Shown here: piece after piece, positions 8,997-15,110 of the stretch
Position numbering within the stretch: position 1 is the stretch's first letter
How the letters are laid out: each line of letters begins with the position of its first letter
DNA from: a virus
DNA: 29,007 nt
Direction: 5' to 3' (one strand)
IMG/VR virus record: IMGVR_UViG_3300043436_001308
Coordinates: 1-29,007 of that record
The notes under the pieces: generated by a model
Seen by the model: the letters and a program-made list of their open reading frames with translations, nothing else
Told to the model about the DNA's origin: nothing
The model's database searches: none
Position numbers and translations under genes: made by a program

Positions 8997-9424
8997 TACT
9001 CTAGTTCCTTAGTGTCGGGTCTAATTATCGAAATTTTGATTTCGTTTATGTTTTCGCCGTTGCTTGTTACGTCCGTCTTTTCGGTCAACGCGTTTAAGCG
9101 GGCAACTATGTTTTGTTGGTACTGCCCAACTAGCGCCCCTTCGACTTGGTCGTTTCGGATTTCTTCTTTAATGCGCGTAACGATGCTAATAAATGCGTCG
9201 AACACCCCCCCGACGTTGTACCAATAATTATTTATTTCTTGCCCTTGTTTATTGCAATACGTTTTAAAGCCGTCAATTGTAAGGGGTGGCACGTGTTCTT
9301 CGTACAATACTCCTTTGTTTGTTGCTTTGGGTACTTTACGGGTTCGGCTCTTTGTTTCTATTACGTAGTTTTCGAATAGGGTGTAAAGTTCTTCGGGTTC
9401 TTTTAAGTGTCTAGGCCTTGCCAT
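8996..9424 (-). CDS. terS: Terminase small subunit
   Basis: 142 residues, mostly helical, immediately upstream of and overlapping the large terminase by one base. The N-terminus (MARPRHLKEPEELYTLFENY) and the later helices (GGVFDAFISIVTRIKEEIRN, LVGQYQQNIVARLNALTEKT) fit small terminases, with a DNA-binding helical N-terminus and an oligomerisation segment. It would recognise the packaging site and recruit the large subunit. Assignment rests on position and overall character; a helix-turn-helix is not sharply visible. It overlaps the preceding 64-codon gene by 14 bases. Confidence 0.82.
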   Translation of the reverse strand: MARPRHLKEPEELYTLFENYVIETKSRTRKVPKATNKGVLYEEHVPPLTIDGFKTYCNKQGQEINNYWYNVGGVFDAFISIVTRIKEEIRNDQVEGALVGQYQQNIVARLNALTEKTDVTSNGENINEIKISIIRPDTKELE

Positions 9425-9605
9425 TTTTGTTCGTGTTTTTAAAGTGGTCTAAAAATTCGTCTTCGGTTACAAATTCGATGCAAATAAGGTTGTCCATGTC
9501 GGTAAGATACAAAACGTAATGCACCCCGTCGCGTTCTAGCTGATCTTGTACTGCGTTACAATAAGCGGCCATGTTCTTACCCATGTCAACAACTGCGTAT
9601 TTCAT
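9411..9605 (-). CDS. Small unknown protein (64 aa)
   Basis: A 64-residue acidic protein beginning MKYAVVDMGKNMAAYCNAVQ and ending in a Lys/Asn-rich tail. The start overlaps the upstream stop as ATGA, and the 3' end overlaps the small terminase by 14 bases, so it is embedded in a tightly coupled string. The alternating hydrophobic pattern (HYVLYLTDMDNLICIEFVTEDEF) suggests a small alpha/beta fold. No family was recognised. Confidence 0.65.
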   Translation of the reverse strand: MKYAVVDMGKNMAAYCNAVQDQLERDGVHYVLYLTDMDNLICIEFVTEDEFLDHFKNTNKNGKA

Positions 9606-9778
9606 TTCTTTAGGCTCTTAACGTATGCGGTCATTGCTTCGCGGGCGTGTGTTTCCCATACTCGATTGCATACAGCAAAACGTTGGTCTTCTTTAGGGAA
9701 TGAATCCACGCGTTCTTGTTCGACCATACAACGTTTTATAAACGTGTCTTTCTTTTCGCCTTTAATTGGTTGTGACAT
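9602..9778 (-). CDS. Small phage protein with RCM...QR.AVC..W signature (58 aa)
   Basis: 58 residues starting at ATG 9778-9776. The sequence contains TFIKRCMVEQERVDSFPKED followed by QRFAVCNRVWE. A pattern of this kind (F-I-x-R-C-M...P...Q-R-x-A-V-C...W) recurs in many phage and mobile-element proteins, often near head genes, and its function is unknown to me. The two cysteines and the tryptophan could form a small fold or bind metal (inference). It is coupled by ATGA overlap to the next gene and overlaps the previous one by 17 bases. Confidence 0.7.
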   Translation of the reverse strand: MSQPIKGEKKDTFIKRCMVEQERVDSFPKEDQRFAVCNRVWETHAREAMTAYVKSLKK

Positions 9779-10049
9779 TTGTTTTACGTTTACGTGTTTT
9801 TGTAGCTGGTTTCTTACGTGTTTCCGTTGGTTCTACTGCCTTAGGTGCTTCTACTGCGTCAGACTGCGCCGTTTCGTGGTCTATTCCCGTGTAGGCAATG
9901 GTAGGCTTTTCGAATAAGTAACCTAGTCCCATAGATACGTAATAAGTAAAACGTCGAGTGTCTATTTTGTCCACTTCGATTTTGCGTTGACCTAAGACCG
10001 AGTCGTAGATTACTATGGTTTTTCCTTTGTGTTCGTCTTTTATTTTCAT
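9762..10049 (-). CDS. Unknown protein with basic C-terminal tail (95 aa)
   Basis: 95 residues. The N-terminal half (DEHKGKTIVIYDSVLGQRKI) looks like a small beta fold. The C-terminal third is low-complexity and highly basic (TETRKKPATKTRKRKTNVTT), preceded by an acidic/Ala/Pro linker. The layout resembles small phage proteins placed shortly before terminase genes. The basic tail suggests nucleic-acid contact (inference). The start overlaps the preceding stop as ATGA. Confidence 0.65.
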   Translation of the reverse strand: MKIKDEHKGKTIVIYDSVLGQRKIEVDKIDTRRFTYYVSMGLGYLFEKPTIAYTGIDHETAQSDAVEAPKAVEPTETRKKPATKTRKRKTNVTTN

Positions 10050-10216
10050 TTGTTTTCGTTTTTGTGTAGTTCTTCGTCAAAGCGCCCAAGTACATAGGCA
10101 CAAACTCCGACACCGAGAATTTGTAAATAGGCCGTTTCGCCTTCGTAGGTCATTGCTACACCCATAGATAAAAAAGCTAGGGTAGCGACGGCGTAAAGTA
10201 GTTTAAAAGCGCTCAT
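10046..10216 (-). CDS. Small membrane protein (56 aa)
   Basis: A 56-residue frame with two hydrophobic stretches (LLYAVATLAFLSMGVAM and AYLQILGVGVCAYVLG) and a charged C-terminus (RFDEELHKNENK). It would sit in the inner membrane as a helical hairpin. The start lies 14 bases inside the sigma-like gene and is preceded by AATATTGTT, a near-perfect copy of the start motif seen at virion genes. The stop overlaps the next start as ATGA. Function unknown. Confidence 0.7.
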   Translation of the reverse strand: MSAFKLLYAVATLAFLSMGVAMTYEGETAYLQILGVGVCAYVLGRFDEELHKNENK

Positions 10217-10775
10217 AACAATATTGAATTTTACGGATTTTTTGTTTTAAGTCTCTGATCATGTAATGCGCTGAGGTTCGGCTAACGTTAAAAAAGTCGG
10301 CCATTGCCTCGGCTGTTTGTTTTTTGTCGTCGAAGTAGACTTCGGCTATTCGTTTTTCTACTGGGTTGGTAATTTCGCTGCGGTATTTTTGTATGCACCA
10401 TTTGCGAAAGTTGTAAACGTTTTCTATTTGGATTTTGTCTAGTACGTCGTCGTTGTCTGGTTCGTCTAGTAGGTCGGGAACTTGGCTATTTATGTCATCT
10501 TGTTTATGACTTAAAGACGTGTTCCAAATAATTTGGTATTTTATGGTGTTTAGTAGGTAAGATTTTACGCTGTTTGCGTCCGTCTTTTCGGTGTCAATGG
10601 TCAAAACGTGCAAGTAAGCGTTGTTTATGCAGGTGTCAGCGTTCAGCATCGAACAAGCTAGCTTTTTATTATTGACGTAACGGGTCAAAAAGTAATTAGC
10701 GTAAGCCCTTACTTCGTCGTAGTTTGCCGACACGTAAGCGTCAAGCGTTCGCTTCAAACCACTGCAAGAACTCAT
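10203..10775 (-). CDS. Sigma-70 family (ECF-like) transcription regulator
   Basis: 190 residues. The N-terminal half (about 45-86: CINNAYLHVLTI ... NSVKSYLLNTIKYQIIW) resembles sigma region 2, and the C-terminus (about 152-185: KQTAEAMADFFNVSRTSAHY) is a clear region-4-like helix-turn-helix. An acidic linker (about 100-115) joins them. This two-domain layout is that of ECF sigma factors or the sigma-like regulators of phages. It could direct host RNA polymerase to other promoters or act as a simple DNA-binding regulator. It is transcribed just before the terminase and tail genes, which suggests a role in late expression (inference). It overlaps the preceding gene by 35 bases. Confidence 0.75.
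   Translation of the reverse strand: MSSCSGLKRTLDAYVSANYDEVRAYANYFLTRYVNNKKLACSMLNADTCINNAYLHVLTIDTEKTDANSVKSYLLNTIKYQIIWNTSLSHKQDDINSQVPDLLDEPDNDDVLDKIQIENVYNFRKWCIQKYRSEITNPVEKRIAEVYFDDKKQTAEAMADFFNVSRTSAHYMIRDLKQKIRKIQYCYERF
10214..10226 (-). promoter_or_regulatory. Start-codon motif CAATATTGTTATG (small membrane protein)
   Basis: Variant copy (C for the first T) of the TAATATNGTT element against an ATG. Here it overlaps the end of the sigma-like gene. Confidence 0.5.
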
Positions 10776-10944
10776 TGTAAAATTTTATTCGGTCAGGCGC
10801 TCCGCATAAACACCGCGTGTCACGTTCACCCGTTGCCTTATTTCGTATGGCTTGCAGCTTACGTAAGTGCATTTTACTTAGCCTTTCGGGCTTTAAGTAG
10901 GCTAGTATTCCGTTTATTTCTAGTAATTGAGCTTCGCTAAGCAT
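10741..10944 (-). CDS. Small unknown protein with C-x-C motif (67 aa)
   Basis: 67 residues from the ATG at 10944; a longer start at 10980 would add 12 residues (MPSFFMFLRSRH) lying wholly inside the preceding gene and is less likely. The helical N-terminal half (LSEAQLLEINGILAYLKPER) is followed by TRCLCGAPDRIKFYNEFLQW, whose paired cysteines and terminal aromatic helix recall small phage proteins of unknown function. It overlaps both neighbours. Confidence 0.65.
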   Translation of the reverse strand: MLSEAQLLEINGILAYLKPERLSKMHLRKLQAIRNKATGERDTRCLCGAPDRIKFYNEFLQWFEANA

Positions 10945-11171
10945 ATGTCGAGAACGTAAGAACATAAAGAAACTAGGCACGCGGTAAGAAATTCACCGCT
11001 AACGAACCACGTAACCCAAAAACCCATGCACTTAGGACAACCGAAGGCCCCGTGCAAATAGATTGTAAAGCGATTTAACGGCATTTCGGTAAAGATGCGG
11101 TCTAGCAGGTCCTGCAATGGTTCAAAGTTCGTTAAAAACCATGCAAGCGCAATGTAAAGTAGTATTTCCAT
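10920..11171 (-). CDS. Small membrane protein with C-x-x-C..FW motif (83 aa)
   Basis: 83 residues with three hydrophobic segments (about 3-13, 50-58 and 62-77). At 45-52 is CPKCMGFW, a motif like that of DUF1360-type small membrane proteins found in phages and spores. It is the first gene after a terminator (11229-11252) and a -7 promoter element (11188-11195), so it leads the transition operon that includes the sigma-like gene and the terminase. Function unknown; membrane location is inferred from hydropathy. Confidence 0.75.
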   Translation of the reverse strand: MEILLYIALAWFLTNFEPLQDLLDRIFTEMPLNRFTIYLHGAFGCPKCMGFWVTWFVSGEFLTACLVSLCSYVLDICLAKLNY

Positions 11172-11187
11172 TTGGTTAAATTCTAAA

Positions 11188-11195
11188 CAAATATA
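11188..11195 (-). promoter_or_regulatory. Promoter -7 element TATATTTG for the transition/late operon
   Basis: TATATTTG matches the Bacteroidota -7 consensus TAnnTTTG and lies 17 bases before the ATG at 11171, just after a terminator. No good TTTG is seen 19 bases upstream (ATGT there), so the -33 part is weak. Confidence 0.55.
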
Positions 11196-11228
11196 AGTTT
11201 AATTTCTAAACATAACATTTTTTAAATA

Positions 11229-11252
11229 AAAAAGCCCCTTTTTACGGGGGCT
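11229..11252 (-). terminator. Intrinsic terminator ending the early operon
   Basis: On the minus strand AGCCCC (11252-11247) pairs with GGGGCT (11238-11233) around an 8-base loop and is followed by TTTTTT-ATTT. It lies just after the HTH gene stop. Confidence 0.85.
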
Positions 11253-11257
11253 AGTTA

Positions 11258-11464
11258 CTAGTGTAGGTGTTTATAAAGATACTCGTCTAATTTAATGAGG
11301 GTCGAAAGTGCTACGTCTTTGCCGTCTAAGAAATTGTTAATTTGAAAATGGTGAAACTTACCCGTTTTTTCTTTTATTTCGTTTACTATTTGGTTTCGGG
11401 TTCGTGTTTTCAATAGGTCTTTAATACCACGCCTCAGCGCCTCATCTTGAATGAACATGATCAT
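11258..11464 (-). CDS. Small helix-turn-helix DNA-binding protein (68 aa)
   Basis: 68 residues. The stretch TRNQIVNEIKEKTGKFHHFQ INNFLDGKD followed by STLIKLDEYLYK has the pattern of a Cro/C1-type helix-turn-helix with a recognition helix ending at the NNFL segment. It would bind DNA as a small repressor or Cro-like switch. It is the last gene of the early block, directly before the terminator. A second ATG two codons in is a possible start. Operators are not proven; the repeats at the early promoters (14521-14562 and near 19065) are candidates. Confidence 0.65.
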   Translation of the reverse strand: MIMFIQDEALRRGIKDLLKTRTRNQIVNEIKEKTGKFHHFQINNFLDGKDVALSTLIKLDEYLYKHLH

Positions 11465-11467
11465 AAG

Positions 11468-11695
11468 TTAAAATGGTAAGTCGTCGTTTGCAACTACTGG
11501 GGCTGTTTGTGGCGCTACGTAAGGTTCGGAAAAAGACGCACTAAAATAACTATTTCCAGCGCTAGACGTTTTAACCCAAAGGGCTATTTCCATTTCTTTG
11601 CCGTTTACGTTTACTTTGCCTCGGTAGTCGGGTTGGTTAGCGCTTGTTTTTTTGTCGTTCTTAAAAATTGCGCCTGAATTTGGTTTGTTTTCCAT
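11468..11695 (-). CDS. DUF736-like protein with SSB-type C-terminal tail (75 aa)
   Basis: 75 residues. The core (NSGAIFKNDKKTSANQPDYR, GKVNVNGKEMEIALWVKTS, YFSASFSEP) matches the general pattern of small DUF736-type single-domain beta proteins. A flexible linker then ends in DDLPF. The acidic-hydrophobic DDLPF/DDIPF ending is the tail by which bacterial SSB recruits replication and repair partners. I infer a single-stranded-DNA-associated protein that mimics or replaces host SSB during replication or recombination. It sits at the end of the block with ERF annealase and exonuclease. Confidence 0.65.
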   Translation of the reverse strand: MENKPNSGAIFKNDKKTSANQPDYRGKVNVNGKEMEIALWVKTSSAGNSYFSASFSEPYVAPQTAPVVANDDLPF

Positions 11696-11706
11696 TGTAT
11701 TTGGTT

Positions 11707-12114
11707 TTAAAAGTTACTGATAAATGCAATAATCATGGCAATACAAAGCGCCGTTACAATAATCATTGTGCCAATTGCGGCTAGTTGTTCGCGGCTTTGT
11801 CGTTTGTCCATTTGTTTTGGTTTGGTTGTTTTAAAATTTAGCTTTGTTTGTATGTCTTTTTTGTCCTTTTGACTAGACGCCCAGCTTTTGCGGTATTCAA
11901 TTGTAAGCATTGCCACACGTTTGGCAGTTGCGCGGGTTGGTTTCTTAGCTACCCAAGTGTAAAGGGCTTTGTCTACTTTTTTAATATAGCCGTTCGTCTT
12001 TAAGACGTTGAACACGTCCCAACGCGTTTGGCTAAGTTCGTCAAAGCGAAAGTGCGGCTTTTCGTTCATTTCGGTTAATAAGTCTTTGTAAGACTGCAGG
12101 TTAAATTTTTTCAT
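11707..12114 (-). CDS. Unknown protein: winged-helix-like N-terminus and C-terminal membrane segment
   Basis: 135 residues. The N-terminal part (about 20-56: FRFDELSQTRWDVFNVLKTN GYIKKVDKALYTW) resembles a winged helix. A basic linker follows, and then the C-terminus (about 111-135: LAAIGTMIIVTALCIAMIIA) forms one membrane helix. An in-frame ATG at 11811 (Met102) is preceded by an A-rich ACCAAAACAA, like true starts nearby, so a 34-residue membrane protein may also be made. The gene starts in an ATGA overlap with the preceding small gene. Function unknown. Confidence 0.6.
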   Translation of the reverse strand: MKKFNLQSYKDLLTEMNEKPHFRFDELSQTRWDVFNVLKTNGYIKKVDKALYTWVAKKPTRATAKRVAMLTIEYRKSWASSQKDKKDIQTKLNFKTTKPKQMDKRQSREQLAAIGTMIIVTALCIAMIIAFISNF

Positions 12115-12269
12115 TGTTCTTCGTTTATTATTTGTAAGCTTCCGTCAAAATGGTAGCCAGTTAATTTAATTAGCCTTTCAAGGTAATAAAGCAATTCGTC
12201 TAGGTCGACGTCTTCGTGTCCAAATTCGTAACTTGACGTATGGCCGTATTGGGTTATCTCGATTTTCAT
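12111..12269 (-). CDS. Small acidic unknown protein (52 aa)
   Basis: 52 residues, starting MKIEITQYGHTSSYEFGHED and continuing with an acidic helix (VDLDELLYYLERLIKL). The start is preceded by AAACAAGAACA, a context shared with other genes of this block; the stop overlaps the next ATG as ATGA. No family recognised. Confidence 0.6.
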   Translation of the reverse strand: MKIEITQYGHTSSYEFGHEDVDLDELLYYLERLIKLTGYHFDGSLQIINEEQ

Positions 12270-12281
12270 TGTTCTTGTTTT

Positions 12282-12446
12282 TTAAAGGTTTACTTGTATT
12301 AAAGTTCCCGAAATAATCATCATACCCACTATTGCAAACCAAAGAGTTGAAAAAGATATTATTCTTGTTTCTCTTTTATAGTTTACCGCATACCACATAA
12401 TAGTAAATCCTATTACTTGAAGTATAAATTCTACTGCTGTTTTCAT
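12282..12446 (-). CDS. Small membrane protein (54 aa)
   Basis: 54 residues with two hydrophobic helices (AVEFILQVIGFTIMWYAV and LWFAIVGMMIISGTL) joined by a short basic loop (NYKRETR). A two-helix inner-membrane hairpin is expected. The start is preceded by AACAACAAGAACA. Function unknown; possibilities such as superinfection exclusion or host-membrane modulation cannot be told apart from sequence. Confidence 0.6.
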   Translation of the reverse strand: MKTAVEFILQVIGFTIMWYAVNYKRETRIISFSTLWFAIVGMMIISGTLIQVNL

Positions 12447-12489
12447 TGTTCTTGTTGTTTACATTTCGTGTTTAGATATGTGGCAATTT

Positions 12490-12741
12490 TTACCCCTTAT
12501 ACTTGTCCATGTTGCTCAACTCAATTAAAGCTGCCTTTTGCTTCGCTTTGTATTCGTCTTTTAGTCGTTCCAAATAAAGTACAAAGTCCATTGCTTCTTC
12601 TTGTGCGTGTGTGAGCCATTCTAAGGTGCTTAGGTCGCTTCTTTCTAGCGTTGTGTTGTACTTCTTTATTCCGACTTGCGAACGTTCGGCAAAACGGCTT
12701 AAAACGCGTAAAACTATTTGGTCTTCTATTTGCTGGTTCAT
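12490..12741 (-). CDS. MazG-like/DUF5664-type nucleotide pyrophosphohydrolase candidate (83 aa)
   Basis: 83 residues, all helical. It shows GIKKYNTTLERSDLSTLEWL followed by THAQEEAMDFVLYLERLKDE. EExxD (QEEAMD) is the metal-binding half-motif of all-alpha NTP pyrophosphatases (MazG, dUTPase and DUF5664-type phage proteins). The preceding KYNTTL-...-W pattern is typical of the phage branch. It may hydrolyse nucleoside triphosphates or alarmone-like nucleotides to adjust pools during replication; only half of the usual metal site is visible, so dimerisation or a different role is possible. It overlaps the preceding gene by 4 bases. Confidence 0.6.
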   Translation of the reverse strand: MNQQIEDQIVLRVLSRFAERSQVGIKKYNTTLERSDLSTLEWLTHAQEEAMDFVLYLERLKDEYKAKQKAALIELSNMDKYKG

Positions 12742-12968
12742 AGCTTTTCGATTTCTTCTTTAATTTCTTGAATGTATAAAAACTTATCAAATGCTTCCGA
12801 TAAATCACCCGTAATAAATTCCTTTGAAAATTCAATTGTAATTAATGCGCATTTTTTAGCTATTTCATTATAAGGCTGTTTGTATTGGTCATTTGTATCG
12901 AAGTCGTACTTTACTAATTCTGTTAAATACGTTTCGAATAATTCTAGTGCTTTTTCTTTTGGTGTCAT
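12738..12968 (-). CDS. Unknown small helical protein (76 aa)
   Basis: 76 acidic, helical residues starting MTPKEKALELFETYLTELVK; the core NEIAKKCALITIEFSKEFI resembles a widespread phage protein type (MTPKEKA...AKQCAL) with no known activity. The start is coupled to the exonuclease stop and the end to the MazG-like gene. Confidence 0.6.
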   Translation of the reverse strand: MTPKEKALELFETYLTELVKYDFDTNDQYKQPYNEIAKKCALITIEFSKEFITGDLSEAFDKFLYIQEIKEEIEKL

Positions 12969-13645
12969 AAGAAATTATAAAGGGTTTCGTAATACTCGCG
13001 GCATAGTTCGACGCGTTCTTTTATTTGTTCTATTACTTCGTCGTCACGTTCGACCTCAAAGAACTTAACGCGGCGGTTGTCGGGTATATGATCGAAGTTG
13101 TGGCGCTTTGTTACTTGTTCGATTAGTTCATGGTCTTCTTCTAAAAGTTTAGCGTTCCAATGGGCGCGTCTTACCTCATCTTGCACCATGTCTTCGGGTG
13201 TGTTGACTAGGCAATAGACAAGTAAGCTTTTTTGCTTACCCGTTAGCCACATGTAGCCTTGTAATTGGTAAAAATAGTCTTTAGTCGGTATTTCAGTGGC
13301 AAAGAAAGGAAATGTCGTAGCGTCCCAAGAACTTTTTACGTCTAAAAGTATGTCGTCCGTGTTTACGTCGGGTGTACCCGTTAGCCAGTCGTTTGTGAAG
13401 TGTTCGTCGTTTTTGATTAAGAACCCTAGTTCTAGGGCTTCGCTTGCAATTCTTATGCTTTCGTCTTCGACTAGGTTACCTTTGTCGGTGTAACGGGAGC
13501 TAAAGGTTTTTCTTATTCCGTATTTCGCTAGCAATACTTGTTCTTCGACGTAGGTCTTAGCCGTTTGGCTTAGTAATTCGTTTTTAGAACGCGGTGATGT
13601 CATGATTTTACCAATCGCTGAGCATCGAACTTTAAAAGTATTCAT
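12965..13645 (-). CDS. YqaJ/lambda-type 5'-3' exonuclease
   Basis: 226 residues with the PD-(D/E)xK nuclease layout: a helical start (VRCSAIGKIMTSPRS), Glu in NLVEDESIRIASEA (about 60-62), then TGTPDVNTDDILLDVKSSWD with Asp93, Asp102 and Lys104, and the helix YFYQLQGYMWLTG with Gln127/Gln129. This matches YqaJ-family viral recombinases related to lambda exonuclease, which resect double-stranded ends to leave 3' single strands. The upstream gene, coupled by ATGA, encodes an ERF annealase, so the two form a Red-like pair acting in replication and end repair. Length is normal for the family. Confidence 0.88.
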   Translation of the reverse strand: MNTFKVRCSAIGKIMTSPRSKNELLSQTAKTYVEEQVLLAKYGIRKTFSSRYTDKGNLVEDESIRIASEALELGFLIKNDEHFTNDWLTGTPDVNTDDILLDVKSSWDATTFPFFATEIPTKDYFYQLQGYMWLTGKQKSLLVYCLVNTPEDMVQDEVRRAHWNAKLLEEDHELIEQVTKRHNFDHIPDNRRVKFFEVERDDEVIEQIKERVELCREYYETLYNFL

Positions 13646-14160
13646 AAAGCGTTCAACATTTCGGTTTGTGACTCAGTTAAAGTGAAACTAGACGTAATCT
13701 TTTCTTTGGTTACTTTGCCGTCTACAATTGCTTTGCACGCATCTTGAAAGCGTTTTGTATCAATAGCGGGTAATTTCTTTACTTGTTCGCCGCTTGCGTC
13801 CGTGTCTTTGTCCGTGACAAGTCCTAAAGACGAACTAAGAGCATAACGTCGGTAATATGTAACCCCAGACCCGAAGCTTTGGTAGTCGTTCATACCTTTA
13901 AGCGTTACGTGTGGTATTGCAACCTTACTTTCTAGGCTTTCGCCGCTTTCGACGTGGAAAATAAGCGTAACAATGTAGTCGATGCCTTCTTTAGTGTCTA
14001 GCATTTGGGTAAAGCCTAGCCCGTGTTTTTTTAGTAGCGGGTTAATCTTGTCAAAAATTGCGGGTAAGTCGGCGTAAGAATAGCCAAACCCTTGCGTTCC
14101 TTTGTGGATCACTGGTACTTCTTGCTGAAAAGCCGCAAGCGCTTTAAATAAATTTTTCAT
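13642..14160 (-). CDS. erf: ERF-family single-strand annealing protein
   Basis: 172 residues from the ATG at 14160; an upstream in-frame ATG at 14196 would add 12 basic residues, but the 14160 start is preceded by ACAAGAAC like its neighbours. The sequence shows the ERF pattern: FGYSYADLPAIFDKINPLLK KHGLGF near 25-50, and FGSGVTYYRRYALSSSLGLV with DKDTDAS near 97-123. ERF proteins anneal complementary single strands for recombination and genome circularisation. It is coupled to the exonuclease downstream. The C-terminal 40 residues are a variable helical tail. Confidence 0.88.
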   Translation of the reverse strand: MKNLFKALAAFQQEVPVIHKGTQGFGYSYADLPAIFDKINPLLKKHGLGFTQMLDTKEGIDYIVTLIFHVESGESLESKVAIPHVTLKGMNDYQSFGSGVTYYRRYALSSSLGLVTDKDTDASGEQVKKLPAIDTKRFQDACKAIVDGKVTKEKITSSFTLTESQTEMLNAL

Positions 14161-14207
14161 GTTCTTGTTTTGTTTTCGTGCGTTACGGATTCGCACCCCC
14201 CGTTTAA

Positions 14208-14462
14208 TTAGTAACTATCGGAGTAATACTTTTGAACGCCGTCTATAAATAAATAACGTTCTTTGAGACCTCCCCTTTCGTCTTTAGCGTCGACGTAGAC
14301 TTTTTCTTTTGCGCGCCAACCTTCCGAATTTAAGCCCTCCGCGTTATGCTTCTTACTTAACTTAACTGCCAGTTTTAATGCTGCGCTTTTTGTTTTCCGT
14401 TTGTGCCATTGCAGTATGTCAGTACCGCCGTCAATGCTACAAACTTCAATTGAATAAACCAT
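14208..14462 (-). CDS. Unknown basic protein (84 aa)
   Basis: 84 residues from ATG 14462, rich in Lys and aromatic residues (MVYSIEVCSIDGGTDILQWH; AALKLAVKLSKKHNAEGLNS). An in-frame ATG at 14504 lies between two candidate -7 elements, so the downstream start is preferred, but a near-leaderless start at 14504 cannot be excluded. It is the first gene behind the promoter and repeats at 14492-14562. No family recognised. Confidence 0.6.
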   Translation of the reverse strand: MVYSIEVCSIDGGTDILQWHKRKTKSAALKLAVKLSKKHNAEGLNSEGWRAKEKVYVDAKDERGGLKERYLFIDGVQKYYSDSY

Positions 14463-14491
14463 ATCTTTATTTTTATCAATGAACTTATACA

Positions 14492-14545
14492 CAAATATAA
14501 GCATTAATTAGATACAAATATAAATTTTAACAAAAAATTAACAAT
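14492..14545 (-). promoter_or_regulatory. Promoter region of the recombination block
   Basis: TATATTTG occurs at 14522-14515 with ATTG exactly 19 bases upstream (14545-14542), close to the Bacteroidota TTTG-N19-TAnnTTTG consensus. A second TATATTTG lies at 14499-14492. The upstream half overlaps the TAAATTTTAAC repeats. Confidence 0.65.
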
Positions 14546-14562
14546 TTTAACTAAATTTTAAC
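14521..14562. repeat. Four tandem TAAATTTTAAC-type repeats at a promoter
   Basis: Plus-strand units TAAATTTTAAC, AAAAAATTAAC, AATTTTAAC and TAAATTTTAAC follow without spacers (11, 11, 9, 11 bases), about one helical turn each. They cover the -33 region of the promoter. Operator, upstream A/T element or iteron are all possible. Confidence 0.7.
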
Positions 14563-14576
14563 AACTTGATTAGTTT

Positions 14577-15110
14577 TTAATCAGTAGCTTGTTTAATTTC
14601 TAAACACTTTTTTTTGTAGGTGTGTATTAAATACTTCAATTCGTCGGGTGTGTACTTGCGTGTTTCGTGGGCTTTTTCGTGCAATTCTAGTAAACGTTCA
14701 GGGCCTATGCGTTTTTCAATGCCTATTTGGTATTCTAATAAATTTCCGTGTTTGTATCGGTTGCACGTAACACATTGCGCATGTACGTTGTCTTCATTGA
14801 ATGTAACCGCTTTGTGTCCGCCCATGCTGAAATAATGCCCAGCGTCGTACTTTTCACCTAAAGAACCTCCGCAACTTACGCAAGGCTTACCGCGATCGCG
14901 AAGACGAACAAACGTATTAAACACCTTTTGGGCTTCTTTGAGCCAGTCTGTGGTAGTTTTAAGGTCGTTCTTTAGCTTTACCTTAGTCTTTTTCCATTGA
15001 GCCGCCTTAGCTTCTTCTACAAAGGCTTTTATACATTCGTCTTTTAGGCAGTATTTGTGGTTAAAGCGTATCGGTTCGAACTTGTCTTTACAATTTTTAC
15101 AGCGTGGCAT
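14577..15110 (-). CDS. ninG: NinG/Rap-like recombination endonuclease
   Basis: 177 residues. The N-terminus is a zinc-ribbon-like segment with Cys4, Cys7, Cys21 and Cys26. After a basic helical linker comes an HNH-like core: CVSCGG (Cys77, Cys80), YDAGHYFSMGGH (His92), NEDNVHAQCVTCNRYKHGN (Asn108, His110, Cys113, Cys116, His121). This is the arrangement of lambda NinG (Rap), a structure-specific nuclease that cuts recombination intermediates and aids Red-type recombination. It fits beside the ERF and exonuclease genes. It ends the replication block, before the AT-rich repeat and promoter. Confidence 0.87.
   Translation of the reverse strand: MPRCKNCKDKFEPIRFNHKYCLKDECIKAFVEEAKAAQWKKTKVKLKNDLKTTTDWLKEAQKVFNTFVRLRDRGKPCVSCGGSLGEKYDAGHYFSMGGHKAVTFNEDNVHAQCVTCNRYKHGNLLEYQIGIEKRIGPERLLELHEKAHETRKYTPDELKYLIHTYKKKCLEIKQATD

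Noticed and set aside
9859-10113. 84-codon minus-strand frame
   Set aside because: Overlaps two coupled genes in another frame; Arg/Asn-rich shadow without its own start context.
14462-14504. Start at 14504 for the 84-residue protein
   Set aside because: That ATG sits between two -7 elements; the 14462 start gives a normal short leader. Kept only as an alternative.
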